From NCBI RefSeq assembly GCF_000337535.1, contig NZ_AOIP01000033.1:51226-115225 (forward strand): a stretch of DNA of 64,000 nucleotides, read 5' to 3'. Source of the stretch: Natrialba aegyptia DSM 13077. GTDB lineage: Archaea > Halobacteriota > Halobacteria > Halobacteriales > Natrialbaceae. The position numbers were made by a program, and so were the translations under genes. Shown piece after piece: positions 54,558 through 63,983 of the stretch. A model generated the notes under the pieces. That model had not been told where the DNA came from, did no database searches, and saw only the letters and a program-made list of their open reading frames with translations. Position 1 is the stretch's first letter, and the number at the start of each line of letters is the position of its first letter.

Positions 54558-55032
54558 CCTCCTGACCCACGTCCTTGCGGCCTACACGCTCTTCACCGTC
54601 GCGAGCTGGCGATTCGAGTGGTTCACGAAACGCTGGGTGGCGATCGCGATGATCGGGGCACTGCTTCCTGACCTCAACCGGCTCGGACTGCTCGTCATCG
54701 ATGCAACGCTCGAGTCGGTGCTCGGAGTGCCGTTTAGTCTCGACGCGATGCAGACGATCGGTGGCGTCTGCCTGCTCGCCGGTGTCGGTGCCGTCGTCCT
54801 CACAGAGCGTCATCGACGAGCATTCGGATTCCTGCTTGCGGGAGCGTTCTCACACCTCGTCATCGACGGGCTCAAAGCATACGCCGATGGCGCAGCTGGG
54901 ACGTGGCTCTATCCGATCACGTGGTACCGCCATCCGACACCGAACCTCTACGTCTCATCGGACCCTACCGTGCTTGTCCTCACAGGAATCATCGCCGGGA
55001 GCGTGTTCCTCTACGAACGATACTGGCTGTGA
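54550..55032 (+). CDS. YdjM/DUF457-family membrane metal-dependent hydrolase
   Basis: A 160-residue membrane protein starting MADLLTHVLAAYTLFTVASW, with LLPDLNRLGLLVID, GAFSHLVIDGLKAYADGA and four predicted segments. The His/Asp residues in DLLTH, LLPDLN and FSHLVID fit the DUF457 pattern of a putative membrane hydrolase. The substrate is unknown. It overlaps the OB-fold gene and lies within the glycan locus. Confidence 0.8.
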   Translation: MADLLTHVLAAYTLFTVASWRFEWFTKRWVAIAMIGALLPDLNRLGLLVIDATLESVLGVPFSLDAMQTIGGVCLLAGVGAVVLTERHRRAFGFLLAGAFSHLVIDGLKAYADGAAGTWLYPITWYRHPTPNLYVSSDPTVLVLTGIIAGSVFLYERYWL

Positions 55033-55073
55033 ACCGGCGGACGAAACACCGGCCCACGGGCCACAGGACGAGT

Positions 55074-56519
55074 TCAGTTGCCGCGACGAAGCGTGACCCA
55101 CAGATCGGTGAGGACGGTCCACACCTGCCGAATCACGATCTTCACATCCATCCAGAACGACTGGCGGCGAATGTACGCGAGGTCGTAGCGCAATTTCAGC
55201 CGTGGATCGGTACTCTTCGCGTCGTTGATCTGCGCCAGTCCGGTCAGCCCGGGTTTGACGAACCAGCGTTTTCGCCATGCAGGCGCGTCCGCTTCGAGCA
55301 GGACCTCCTCTTCGGTCCAGGCGGCACGGGGGCCGACCACGCTCATATCCCCGATCAGAATCGACCACAGCTGGGGTAACTCGTCCAGGTGGGTTTTCCG
55401 CAGCAGGCGGCCGACGCGCGTGATGCGGTCGTTTTCCGAATCCGAAGCAGGAGCCGCGGACTCACCTTTGGGAATCATCGTTCGGAACTTGTAGACGGAA
55501 AACGTGTCGCCGAAGCCGGCGGTTCGATCCTGACTGTACAGCACTGGACCTGGACTGTCGAGTTTGATTACAACCGCAATTCCGATCACGAGCGGTACGG
55601 CCAGGACCAGCCCGGCGAGCGCAAAGGCGACATCGAAAACGCGCTTGAACAGGTGATCGAGCGGATCCCAGGGTTCGATGTCTACGTCGACGAGCGTTCC
55701 GACGGTCCCTTCTGTAGCCAGTACGCAATCGGCGTACTCGCGATGGACCTTCGCGTCGACGCCGTGTGCGTGACAGGCATCGAGTGCGCCGAAGAACTCG
55801 GCGCGGTCGGCGTGGCGGAACGCGAGGACGACGATGTCGATGTCGTACTCCACCAGAACGGTTTCGAGCCGGGAGAGACCGCCGATTCGCTCCAGCCCGG
55901 GTTGCCCCGCCGAGTCTGACTCGAGTTCGGAGTGGGAACTTGCAGAGACTGAGAGCCCGCCGTCGGCCGCGGGCTCGGCGTTGTCGCGTGGGGAGAGAAC
56001 TGACGGGCAGAGATAGCCGAGAATTGGCATCGAGGTTGTCGTCGGGATCTGGGCCAACTGTTCGGGGTCGTCACCGACGAGCAGGAGGCGATCGGGATCG
56101 TCGGTCGGGCGGCGTCGGATCCAGACAAACCAGGCCGGCAGGACGAGCCCGAGCACGCCGACGGTCATCACGAGCGTTGCACGCGGAAGGCGGTATGACC
56201 ACTTGAAATAGCCGAGTGTGGCGAGCGCGAGGCCGCCGACGAGGACGCGCTTTTGAGTGAGAAAGACGGTATCGAGAACGCGCCGCGGCTGGGGTTTGTA
56301 AAGCGGAAACAGGCTGGTAGTGATGGCGAGGACGGTGAGGGTAAGCGCCCAGACGAGAGAGTCGCCGCCCAAGACGGTGACCTCCAGTCGGTTGAAAAGT
56401 GGCACGTGCGTCGTGAATAGCGACTGTGCCATCGGATGGTTTGCAACACTCAGCGCGCCGAATACGGCAAGTATCGCACCGAAAGCACTTACCATTCGAT
56501 ACTGCCAGCCGGTCACCAT
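55074..56519 (-). CDS. Polyprenyl glycosylphosphotransferase (WbaP-like)
   Basis: A 481-residue protein with about five N-terminal membrane segments, a cytoplasmic middle domain and a C-terminal bacterial-sugar-transferase domain. The last has RVFDVAFALAGLVLAVPLVI, VLYSQDRTAGFGDTFSVYKF and the catalytic Asp-Glu in HLDELPQLWSILIGDMSVVG. It transfers a sugar phosphate to a polyprenyl (dolichyl) phosphate and so starts the lipid-linked glycan. The start is uncertain: ATG at 56528 or 56519; the TATA position favours the latter. Confidence 0.87.
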   Translation of the reverse strand: MVTGWQYRMVSAFGAILAVFGALSVANHPMAQSLFTTHVPLFNRLEVTVLGGDSLVWALTLTVLAITTSLFPLYKPQPRRVLDTVFLTQKRVLVGGLALATLGYFKWSYRLPRATLVMTVGVLGLVLPAWFVWIRRRPTDDPDRLLLVGDDPEQLAQIPTTTSMPILGYLCPSVLSPRDNAEPAADGGLSVSASSHSELESDSAGQPGLERIGGLSRLETVLVEYDIDIVVLAFRHADRAEFFGALDACHAHGVDAKVHREYADCVLATEGTVGTLVDVDIEPWDPLDHLFKRVFDVAFALAGLVLAVPLVIGIAVVIKLDSPGPVLYSQDRTAGFGDTFSVYKFRTMIPKGESAAPASDSENDRITRVGRLLRKTHLDELPQLWSILIGDMSVVGPRAAWTEEEVLLEADAPAWRKRWFVKPGLTGLAQINDAKSTDPRLKLRYDLAYIRRQSFWMDVKIVIRQVWTVLTDLWVTLRRGN

Positions 56520-56544
56520 TCGTTCCATGCCACACCTACGGATG

Positions 56545-56553
56545 GTATAATAG
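56545..56553 (-). promoter_or_regulatory. TATA box for the glycosylphosphotransferase
   Basis: CTATTATAC on the minus strand puts the transcription start near 56523, just before the ATG at 56519. Confidence 0.5.
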
Positions 56554-56768
56554 ATTTCATGTTAGATAGTGTATATTTGAGATAGAAACATAGAGACTCA
56601 CTCGCCTGTTGAACTCCGCTCACCCAGTGTTATCACGGATTGGCACCGTCACGGAGTCCGAGAGATAGTATGAGATTCGGAGAATAGATGCAGGTTCTAA
56701 ACCGTCAATACCGTGGTCGCTCTCACACGGTGAGTTGAGACGGTACGTATTCGCATCGAACAGCGACG

Positions 56769-59207
56769 TTAGTTCAGCGGAACCGACTCCCTCGACTCGA
56801 CTGCAGACTGGGAAACGTCGACCGACGCCGTGCCAACATCGTATTCTCCGGGATACGGGACGGTGACGGAGAACGTGCCGTCATCGCCGACGGTCGTCGA
56901 TCGCTCGTACGTGAGTGTTTCGCCGGAAACGTCGGTCTCGGTTTCGACGGTAACGTTTTCGCCGGCCTCGCCCGAACCGGTAATCGTCGCGCCGGGGACG
57001 ACGGCAAACGCCGTTACCTCCTCGTCGAGGTAGATCGCCTGGTAGTGCGTGAGCGGGTCAGTCTGGGATCCGCCCGTACCGTACTCCTCGTGGAGTCGTG
57101 ATTGAGTCATCTCCGCGGATACGTTGCTCTGGTCGGTCAAAACCACGTAGCCGACACGGTCTCCGAACTGGTCGTACCAGCCGTCCGGATCACTCCCGGT
57201 TTGGAACTCCTCGAAATTACTAGCAGCGTATCCGTAGCTCTGGGACTCTCCATTGACGAAGTAGTTGTACATCCGGTTATCACCCCAGGTGCTCAACACG
57301 AAGTTTTCCGGGTATTCCCGATCGACGGTTTCGGCGTGCTCGTCGATAGCCATCGCCGCCTCGAATTCGGTGTCGCTGTACGTCGTCTGCGCGCTCAGTG
57401 ACGGAAGGAAAATCAGGCTCATTCCGCAGATCAACAGCGCGACCCAGACGAGCGTGACGAGTTTTCGCCAGTTCCGCGGGACGACGATGCTCGGTGCGTA
57501 CTCGCCTCCGTCAGCCGCGGGCTCGGGACGCTCTGTACGCGACCCGTCGCTCTCCCGGAGCGGTTTCGGAAGGCGGGCGAGGTCGACCCACGAAAAGAGG
57601 TACACGAGACCCATACCGCCGAGAACTGACAACGGGATCATCAGCTGTGCCGCAAAACGCATCTGAATCGTCGCTAAGACGAGCCAAACGAGTCCATAAC
57701 TAGCGAGCAACAACCATCCGGGCTCGTATCGTTTGTAGGCGCTCCAACAGCACCAGCCTAACACGACGAGCGCGATGTAAAAGTGAAGTCCGATCTGCGC
57801 CATCGGTTCGAATATCACCGAATTTTCCGTCGTGAATAGCGAGCCGAGTTCCGTTGCATCGTGGTGCTCTCTGAAGAACAGATCGTCGGAACGGTCGAGA
57901 AGCCTCGCCCAGTCGTCGGGTCGAAGGGAGCGAAACGCAGCGGTACCGAGACCGGCGATAGCAATCTCGAGGCCGAGGAGGCTCGTACTAGACCGATCGA
58001 AACGCCGCCACACCTCACCGAGTCCGACTACGGCAACGCCGCCAATCACCACGAGCAGGGGGACAAGCCCGGCAAATGCCTCGTGCCAGCCTAACCGAAA
58101 GTGAAGAACTACCGAGATGAGGCTACAGACGCCTACACCGGCCAACAGCGACGCGTTCGCTCGTACCGGCGGAATCCCCTCTCGGACATCGATTGCCGCC
58201 TTCAGTCCGAGGTACGCTGCCACGGGAACGAGCATCAGTACGGAGCCGCCCCACGCGAAAATTGAGAAGGAGAGCGCAATCCCCAATGCAACGACGGCGA
58301 TCCACGTGCGCGGATCCGATAAGTGTTGTCGGATTGCCAGGTCCACCGTCGGTTGATAGTCTCGCCGCCGCTTGAGATCCATCACTATCCAGGCAATCGA
58401 AAGCAGCGTCACGCCGAGCCAGAAGTACTGATGAAGACGATGCTCGAGAAACCCAACGCCGGTGTACACGGCGTGGATTGGCGTCAGCGCAAGCAGAAAA
58501 ACCGACGTGACGCCGACACGAACGTCGTCAGTGATGACGACGGCGAGCCAGTAGAGGACGATCCCGAGTGCGAGCGTTGCAACGACGGGTAACCACGCGG
58601 CGACCATATCTGCTGCCCATTGATCGCCGCCGAGTAACTCGGCGACAAACCAGTTCGTCGCGTGAGTCAACGGACGCCGTTCAACTGCGCCCTGGGGGAG
58701 GGTTCCGACCACGCTCCAATCCGTGAGTCCATCCGACTCTGCGAGCAGTTCCTCCATCCAGTACCGGTAGTAGTACGGATCGTTTCCGCGCAAGACGACG
58801 TGCCCATCGCGGAATACCGAGCGATAGGTGAGCAACCGCATTACGACGAGGAGTGCGAGCGCCCCGGTAAGCGCCCCGATAGCACGCACATCGACGCCGG
58901 GCAGGCCCGAAAAGCGATCCGTCCCTGAACTCGAATCATCCGCACTCGACACCTCGTTACCCTCGAGAGCCGCTGTTACGCCTTTGCGGCTCGCAATACG
59001 GTACTCACCGCCGTCTTTCGTCACGATTCCTCGTGAGACGAGTTCACCGAACGTCCCCGAATCGAGCGGTAAGTCATCGAACGACCAGGTGTCGTGTTCG
59101 GTGTCGACCGCGAGAACAGCCTCAACCGCATCGCGACCGCCGTCGTGGTCTTCACAGAAGGCAGCTGTCGCATCGGCGACGGCAGCGGGGTCCGATTCAT
59201 CGGCCAT
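56769..59207 (-). CDS. aglB: AglB-like oligosaccharyltransferase (STT3) with N-terminal winged-helix-like domain
   Basis: An 812-residue protein. Residues 1-90 are soluble and look like a winged helix (DAVEAVLAVDTEHDT, LVSRGIVTKDGGEYRIASRK). Then come about 13 membrane segments with the first catalytic acid in LRGNDPYYYRYW (Asp143) and FLEHRLHQYFWLG. The outside domain has WGDNRMYNYFVNGE, where classic STT3 proteins have WWDYG. The C-terminal 80 residues form a beta-sandwich-like tail. It would transfer lipid-linked glycan to Asn in proteins; the altered motifs mark it as a haloarchaeal variant of AglB. Confidence 0.82.
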   Translation of the reverse strand: MADESDPAAVADATAAFCEDHDGGRDAVEAVLAVDTEHDTWSFDDLPLDSGTFGELVSRGIVTKDGGEYRIASRKGVTAALEGNEVSSADDSSSGTDRFSGLPGVDVRAIGALTGALALLVVMRLLTYRSVFRDGHVVLRGNDPYYYRYWMEELLAESDGLTDWSVVGTLPQGAVERRPLTHATNWFVAELLGGDQWAADMVAAWLPVVATLALGIVLYWLAVVITDDVRVGVTSVFLLALTPIHAVYTGVGFLEHRLHQYFWLGVTLLSIAWIVMDLKRRRDYQPTVDLAIRQHLSDPRTWIAVVALGIALSFSIFAWGGSVLMLVPVAAYLGLKAAIDVREGIPPVRANASLLAGVGVCSLISVVLHFRLGWHEAFAGLVPLLVVIGGVAVVGLGEVWRRFDRSSTSLLGLEIAIAGLGTAAFRSLRPDDWARLLDRSDDLFFREHHDATELGSLFTTENSVIFEPMAQIGLHFYIALVVLGWCCWSAYKRYEPGWLLLASYGLVWLVLATIQMRFAAQLMIPLSVLGGMGLVYLFSWVDLARLPKPLRESDGSRTERPEPAADGGEYAPSIVVPRNWRKLVTLVWVALLICGMSLIFLPSLSAQTTYSDTEFEAAMAIDEHAETVDREYPENFVLSTWGDNRMYNYFVNGESQSYGYAASNFEEFQTGSDPDGWYDQFGDRVGYVVLTDQSNVSAEMTQSRLHEEYGTGGSQTDPLTHYQAIYLDEEVTAFAVVPGATITGSGEAGENVTVETETDVSGETLTYERSTTVGDDGTFSVTVPYPGEYDVGTASVDVSQSAVESRESVPLN

Positions 59208-59260
59208 TAGGTGTACGTCTATGGGTAATATGATAAAAACTGCGAGTGCGCAGAGTGCGT

Positions 59261-60010
59261 TCAGTTGATCTCGGTCGTCTGACGCGCCTCAACGGGTTCC
59301 CGTTTCCGGTACTGGGCGATGTACGCGACGTGAAACTGCGGATAGTCGGCTACTGACCGGTCGAGCAGCGTAAATGCGAAATGAATCGGCAACGGTTTGG
59401 TGTACGAGGTAGGCCCGGGAAAACTGTAGAACTGTTCCAACGACCAGTCGAATTGGGTCGCGTGAATATCAGAAAACGTTCCCCACTCGTACTGGGTCGG
59501 GAACCGATCGTCGTCAGCGGATTCGACGCCCTGAAATCGAAACCAGAGTCTGTGGAACCAGAACGGAGTGCGGTCGGCAATGAGCGCGTAGTAGTGTCGG
59601 GGGTTAGGGACGAGTACAACGAACGATCCTGCGGGTCGCAGTACTCGATCGATTTCTTCCAGCGCCGCCCTGGGTTTTGGAAGATGTTCGAAGACGTACT
59701 CGGAAAAGACCAGATCGAACGAGTTCTCCTCGAAGGGGAGTCGTTGTCCGTCCCCTTTCACCTTCAATTCGGACGGGTTTTGTTCTAATCCGTTGCTATC
59801 AGGGTCGATCGAGACGATCTCGTTTTTATCCGAGTCGAGTCGGTCAGCTACCCCGTTTTTATCTCGTCCCGAGCCGAAATGTAATGCGCGAGAAAAGTCC
59901 TCGTCAGCGAGTAACGACCGGTAGATCGAGGATCTGTCGGGACGCGCGGGAGCGAGACGCTCGTCGACGCGGGAATTAACGCGTTTAATCGCGTTTCGAA
60001 CCGAGACCAT
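59261..60010 (-). CDS. SAM-dependent methyltransferase (class I)
   Basis: A 249-residue methyltransferase. Residues about 40-130 hold the Rossmann core: RALHFGSGRDKNGVADRLDS, GDGQRLPFEENSFDLVFSEY, LEEIDRVLRPAGSFVVLVPN. The C-terminal part is specific and acidic. Its position between AglB and the nucleotidyltransferase suggests methylation of a glycan sugar. The substrate is inferred. Confidence 0.85.
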   Translation of the reverse strand: MVSVRNAIKRVNSRVDERLAPARPDRSSIYRSLLADEDFSRALHFGSGRDKNGVADRLDSDKNEIVSIDPDSNGLEQNPSELKVKGDGQRLPFEENSFDLVFSEYVFEHLPKPRAALEEIDRVLRPAGSFVVLVPNPRHYYALIADRTPFWFHRLWFRFQGVESADDDRFPTQYEWGTFSDIHATQFDWSLEQFYSFPGPTSYTKPLPIHFAFTLLDRSVADYPQFHVAYIAQYRKREPVEARQTTEIN

Positions 60011-60098
60011 GAGATGTGTATCTGTTGAAATGACTTATAGCTTAGATCAGTGTCGCGAGTAGGTCGGTGGATTGGCGATTGACTGGATCGCCACGGAT

Positions 60099-60872
60099 TT
60101 AGTCCATCTCCGCTTCGGGCGCGTCAACGGCGCGTCCGCTGACTTCGGCGGGCGGCACGGCCTCTCCTTGCAAGAACGCTTCCGCCCGGTCTCGGTCTGC
60201 TGGATAGCCAACGTCGACGCGCCAGCCTTCCATGCGGATCGCATCGATCGTCTGGCCCGATTGAATCAGGAGATCGATCGCATCCGAGAGTTCGTACTCG
60301 CCGCGGTCGCTCGGCTGGACGAGTCGGCAGGCGTGGAAGATCGCCGGCGTGAACGTGTAGAATCCGGTCATGACGAGATTCGACGGCGGGTCGTCGGGTT
60401 TTTCGACGACTTCGACGATCTCGCCGTACTCGTTCGTATCGAGCACGCCGTACCGAGAGGCTTCGTCGTACGGGACTTGTTCGACGAGGAACGCCGCGTC
60501 GGCGCGGTCCTCGCGCTGGCGGGACACGACGTCACCGAGGTTCGCTCGGAACACGTTATCGCCGAGCATGAGCATGAACTCGTCCTCGACGAGCGATTCA
60601 ACCTGCAAGATGGCGTGTGCGAGGCCAAGTTGTTCGCGCTGGTGGGCGTAGGTGATCGGGACGCCGCGGTAAGCGTCGCCGTAGCGATTGATGAGTTGCT
60701 CTTTCAGGTGGCCGACGACGACGATCAACTCCTCGGCACCGACCGCCAGGAGGTTGTCGAAGACGTCTTCGATGATTGGTCGACCGTCGACTTCGACGAG
60801 CGCCTTGGGCTTGTCGTCGGTGAGTGGCTGCAGTCGAGTCCCCTTTCCTGCCGCGAGAACGACGGCTTGCAT
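60099..60872 (-). CDS. aglF: Sugar-1-phosphate nucleotidyltransferase (AglF-like)
   Basis: A 257-residue enzyme starting MQAVVLAAGKGTRLQPLTDD, the nucleotide-binding signature, with KPKALVEVDGRPIIED and the metal site LMLGDNVF. WRVDVGYPADRDRAEAFL closes it. It makes NDP-sugar (probably UDP-glucose or dTDP-glucose) from sugar-1-phosphate and NTP for glycan synthesis. The ATG at 60872 is preferred to one eight codons upstream by family start. Confidence 0.88.
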   Translation of the reverse strand: MQAVVLAAGKGTRLQPLTDDKPKALVEVDGRPIIEDVFDNLLAVGAEELIVVVGHLKEQLINRYGDAYRGVPITYAHQREQLGLAHAILQVESLVEDEFMLMLGDNVFRANLGDVVSRQREDRADAAFLVEQVPYDEASRYGVLDTNEYGEIVEVVEKPDDPPSNLVMTGFYTFTPAIFHACRLVQPSDRGEYELSDAIDLLIQSGQTIDAIRMEGWRVDVGYPADRDRAEAFLQGEAVPPAEVSGRAVDAPEAEMD

Positions 60873-60988
60873 AGACACTGGCCACTCCGGCGGCAAGTAA
60901 ATAGCTGGCCCCTGTGACTGCAGGACGAATTCTGTAACCGAGGCGGTCTAGGACGAGTTGAAAGGCGAGGGCAGCAGCGTCACGAGAG

Positions 60989-61010
60989 ACTAGTACTAGC
61001 TAGTACTAGT
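60989..61010. repeat. 22-base perfect palindrome
   Basis: The sequence is ACTAGTACTAG followed by its own reverse complement. It sits in the 270-base gap between the nucleotidyltransferase and the winged-helix gene, which has no other clear feature. It could be a protein-binding operator or a cruciform; it lies upstream of the nucleotidyltransferase (minus strand). Confidence 0.7.
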
Positions 61011-61146
61011 GGTTCGACGCGCAGTTGTCTCTCTAGATTCCGACTCGATGCGATAGAGGGGCACGCTTAGTCTATAGTAACACTGTAACGATTCACTCAC
61101 CGATCGCTAGCCGTCGTTCGATCAGGTGTGCAGTGACTTGCAGTGG

Positions 61147-62409
61147 CTACTGCGGGTCAGCTGGTGAGTCATCGCCGGTCGTCACGGCTCGAATAATTCG
61201 CAATTCCTCGTCTCGCGAGATGTACTCGGCGTCGAGGCAGGCGTGCAGAATTTTGTGCGTGAGTTCGGGATCCGAAAGCGGACCCGCCGCGCGATCACCG
61301 GGAGCGGATTTCGCTTCGAGTTCATCGAGTTGCCGTGAGAGGGTGGTCAACTGGTCGGTTAGAGCGCGTATCTGGGCGGTCTCGACTGTGGTGTCGGTTG
61401 CGGTTTCGGTTTCGGTGTCGGTCTTGGTTCCGGTCCCGATCACACGTTCGTCTTCGCTTTCGTCTGTCTGCTCCGCAGTCGGTTTCGCCTGCACAGCCGG
61501 GTCCGAGTTCAGCGTATCGCTCTCGGTATCGTCGCCGGTCACGGCGGGGGACTGATCGGGCTCACTTACGGAAGCGTGAGCGGATGCAGTGGTACTCTCG
61601 GACGGCTGCGATCGCGTTTGCGTCTCGGATGCAATATCCGAAGCTCCATCGGAGAGTGGCTCGGACGCTGCGTCACCCATCGAATCGGTTGTCGCCGCTG
61701 TTTCAGTACTGTCGTCCTCGGGATTCCTGTCACCGTTTTCGGTGTCACTTACCGTCCCGTCTCCGCTATCGGTATCGCCCAGCGATGGGTCAGTGTCGAA
61801 CAGATCCGAGACGAACGCACGGCGTCTCGACCAGTCGAAGCCGTCGATCGAGTTCACGCGCTGGCTGATAGTGGCGCTCGTGACGCCGAGCGTGTCCGCG
61901 AGCTCGGCCTGGGTTGCGTCGGGTCTGGCGGCTACCTCTCGAAGCGTCTCTCGTTGTTTGGCGGTGAGCGCGTCCGAATCGATTAGCGCATCGGAACTCG
62001 TGCCGTGGCTGTGGGCCGAATTGTCGGTTGTCATCGATGGGTCGTCCGCTTGGGGATCGGCGTAATCGGTTTGGTCCGAGTCGTCAGATTCCTGAGTTGA
62101 TTCGGATGTTGCGGGCTCTACAGACGCCACAGGTGGGGCAGCCCCGGCGGATGAGCCGGTTGCAGCGTCTCCCTCGGAGAGCGTCACTGTGTCCTCCGAG
62201 TCGTCCGACCGTCCCGGGTCGCCGTATTCGTCGAGAACCTGCTCAACGATGGAGACGGTTGCACCGCTCACATCGTCTGCAATCGCCGAAAGCGATGCGT
62301 CCGGTCGTGATTCGGCGGTGTCGAGGATCTTTTTGTGGACGATGGCGCGAGGGATGGTGTCGTTGTGAGGATGGGACCGCCCAGGGGTAGCTGATGTCGA
62401 ATCACTCAT
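61147..62409 (-). CDS. Double winged-helix protein with long acidic linker
   Basis: A 420-residue protein. Residues about 15-65 (TIPRAIVHKKILDTAESRPD, SLSAIADDVSGATVSIVEQV) and 145-205 (LTAKQRETLREVAARPDATQ, AELADTLGVTSATISQRVNS) are two helix-turn-helix domains. Between and after them are Ser/Asp/Thr-rich acidic linkers with a TDTETETATDTT repeat. It ends in a coiled coil (IRALTDQLTTLSRQLDELEA) and a short helix. It is probably a transcription regulator; the target is not known. The start removes a 23-codon upstream part. Confidence 0.72.
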   Translation of the reverse strand: MSDSTSATPGRSHPHNDTIPRAIVHKKILDTAESRPDASLSAIADDVSGATVSIVEQVLDEYGDPGRSDDSEDTVTLSEGDAATGSSAGAAPPVASVEPATSESTQESDDSDQTDYADPQADDPSMTTDNSAHSHGTSSDALIDSDALTAKQRETLREVAARPDATQAELADTLGVTSATISQRVNSIDGFDWSRRRAFVSDLFDTDPSLGDTDSGDGTVSDTENGDRNPEDDSTETAATTDSMGDAASEPLSDGASDIASETQTRSQPSESTTASAHASVSEPDQSPAVTGDDTESDTLNSDPAVQAKPTAEQTDESEDERVIGTGTKTDTETETATDTTVETAQIRALTDQLTTLSRQLDELEAKSAPGDRAAGPLSDPELTHKILHACLDAEYISRDEELRIIRAVTTGDDSPADPQ

Positions 62410-62536
62410 TTTACCGGGCACCGAGGAGGTTGCTACGCGAGCCCACATCGACCACTGGGTTATACTTTTCTCACCCACTCATCACTAACACTTATTTCTA
62501 GTACTTTTCCGATGGAATTCAGCGCACAGTCGACCG

Positions 62537-63376
62537 CTACAACTCCATTTGATCCGTCCCCGACGAGAACAGAACGCGCCGGACGAACGAATAGACTGTC
62601 CCGAGGACGATTCCAAAGACGACGAGTGCGGGCAGACTCATCAGGTGCACGTACGGAAACGGCCGCGAGAGATCCAACACGACGCGCATCCAGACTGGCG
62701 CTGCAATCACAACGACGGTCAGCCAGCCGGCGACCCCGAAGAGCAATCCGAGCGCCGCGCCAGCGCGCGAACTCGTCACGTCCCATCGATACCTGAGAAG
62801 GGCGAAAAGTGCTGCAAAGACTCCGCTTGCGACGAGACTCCCACCACCTAGTAGCAGCCATCCCGCAACCGCGCTTTCGCGGCCATACAGTGCTGCCACC
62901 GTCTCTATTCGACCGGCCCAGGTGAGTACTAATCCAGCGGCGACAGCTGCTATCATCGCAGCGAGGCCCACAGCATAGCCCGTCAGAAGCGTTCGAGCGA
63001 CGAGTTCAGCTCGTGGCAAGCGAGCCGCGCGAGCGCGACGGTCGCCGACTGCAGTTGCGGCTGTGAAGACGGTGATGGTTACGAGAAACGTCGCGACCGA
63101 CACCGCGATACTCTCGAGTTCACGCGTTGCGATCGGCGGCTGATCGAGCGTGTAGTGAAACGCACACAGGTCTCCCCAGTGAGTGCTATGCAGGGTGGCG
63201 AGTTCGGGTTGGAACACCGGTATGATGTAGTGACTATCCGGTGTCATTCCCCAGAGTCCGCCGACGGCGACGAGCCAGAGATGGCGACCGGTGAGGTGCC
63301 CGCGAACGGCCAGCGGCGTCGCTGCGAACAGCACGAGCGTTGCGCCGGCGAGGAAGTGAACGAGTGCAGGAGCCAT
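62537..63376 (-). CDS. Haloarchaeal integral membrane protein
   Basis: A 279-residue protein with about seven membrane segments. It begins MAPALVHFLAGATLVLFAAT, has WGMTPDSHYIIPVFQPELAT near residue 45 and two conserved His/Asp spots (HSTHWGDLCAFHYTLD) suggesting a metal site as in membrane hydrolases of the YdjM type. Function unknown. It is divergent from the PAP2 gene. Confidence 0.75.
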   Translation of the reverse strand: MAPALVHFLAGATLVLFAATPLAVRGHLTGRHLWLVAVGGLWGMTPDSHYIIPVFQPELATLHSTHWGDLCAFHYTLDQPPIATRELESIAVSVATFLVTITVFTAATAVGDRRARAARLPRAELVARTLLTGYAVGLAAMIAAVAAGLVLTWAGRIETVAALYGRESAVAGWLLLGGGSLVASGVFAALFALLRYRWDVTSSRAGAALGLLFGVAGWLTVVVIAAPVWMRVVLDLSRPFPYVHLMSLPALVVFGIVLGTVYSFVRRVLFSSGTDQMEL

Positions 63377-63559
63377 CGACTGTGACCACCCGGTCCCGAG
63401 ACCGGAACGGTTCTCGCGCGGAGATAGACTGACGGCGACAATAAAGCGCGGGCCACAGTGTCGGTTTGCAAGAATTAACTGCCAGGCAGTCGTAGCGAGC
63501 GCAATGACGAAACTGCAGCAACGTGTTGAACGGCGTCAACGGGCGGGAACGGACCGGAT

Positions 63560-63983
63560 ATGAACCGAAACGTTGGCCTCACGGAACTTATTCGAGAGAC
63601 CCTGCCGGAGTGGGCCGTCCCGGCGTTCGAGTTCATCGCACTGCTTGGCGACGAACTCGTCGCCGTCGGCGTGCTGGCACTCGTTACGGGTGTCGACGCG
63701 TACAGACGGACGGATCGCGAGGAAGACTGCCTTGTTCCGGATCGAACGGCGTTCGTGCTGGCGGTCGTCCTCGGTGGCCTGGCGCTGACGCTGATCTTGA
63801 AGACGGTGTTCGGTCTCTCGCGGCCACCGTCGTCGTTGCAAGCGATTCCGCGTTCGGGGGAGGGCTTTCCGAGCGGGCACGCGATGGCCGCGACGGTACT
63901 CTGGGGGGCGCTTGCAGTCTGGAGCGCGTACTCGACGCGCCGTCGTCGACTCGCCGGGGCGGCCCTTGTCATCGGTCTTGTCG
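63560..63983 (+). CDS. PAP2-family phosphatase, 3' end missing
   Basis: The frame from the ATG reads MNRNVGLTELIRETLPEWAV and stays open to the window end (141 codons). It has at least three membrane segments and PAP2 motifs: KTVFGLSRP (K-x6-R-P) and FPSGHAMAATV (S-G-H). The final motif (S-R-x5-H) is beyond the edge. PAP2 enzymes dephosphorylate lipids such as polyprenyl diphosphate. A role recycling the dolichyl carrier for the adjacent glycan locus is possible but inferred. Confidence 0.85.
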
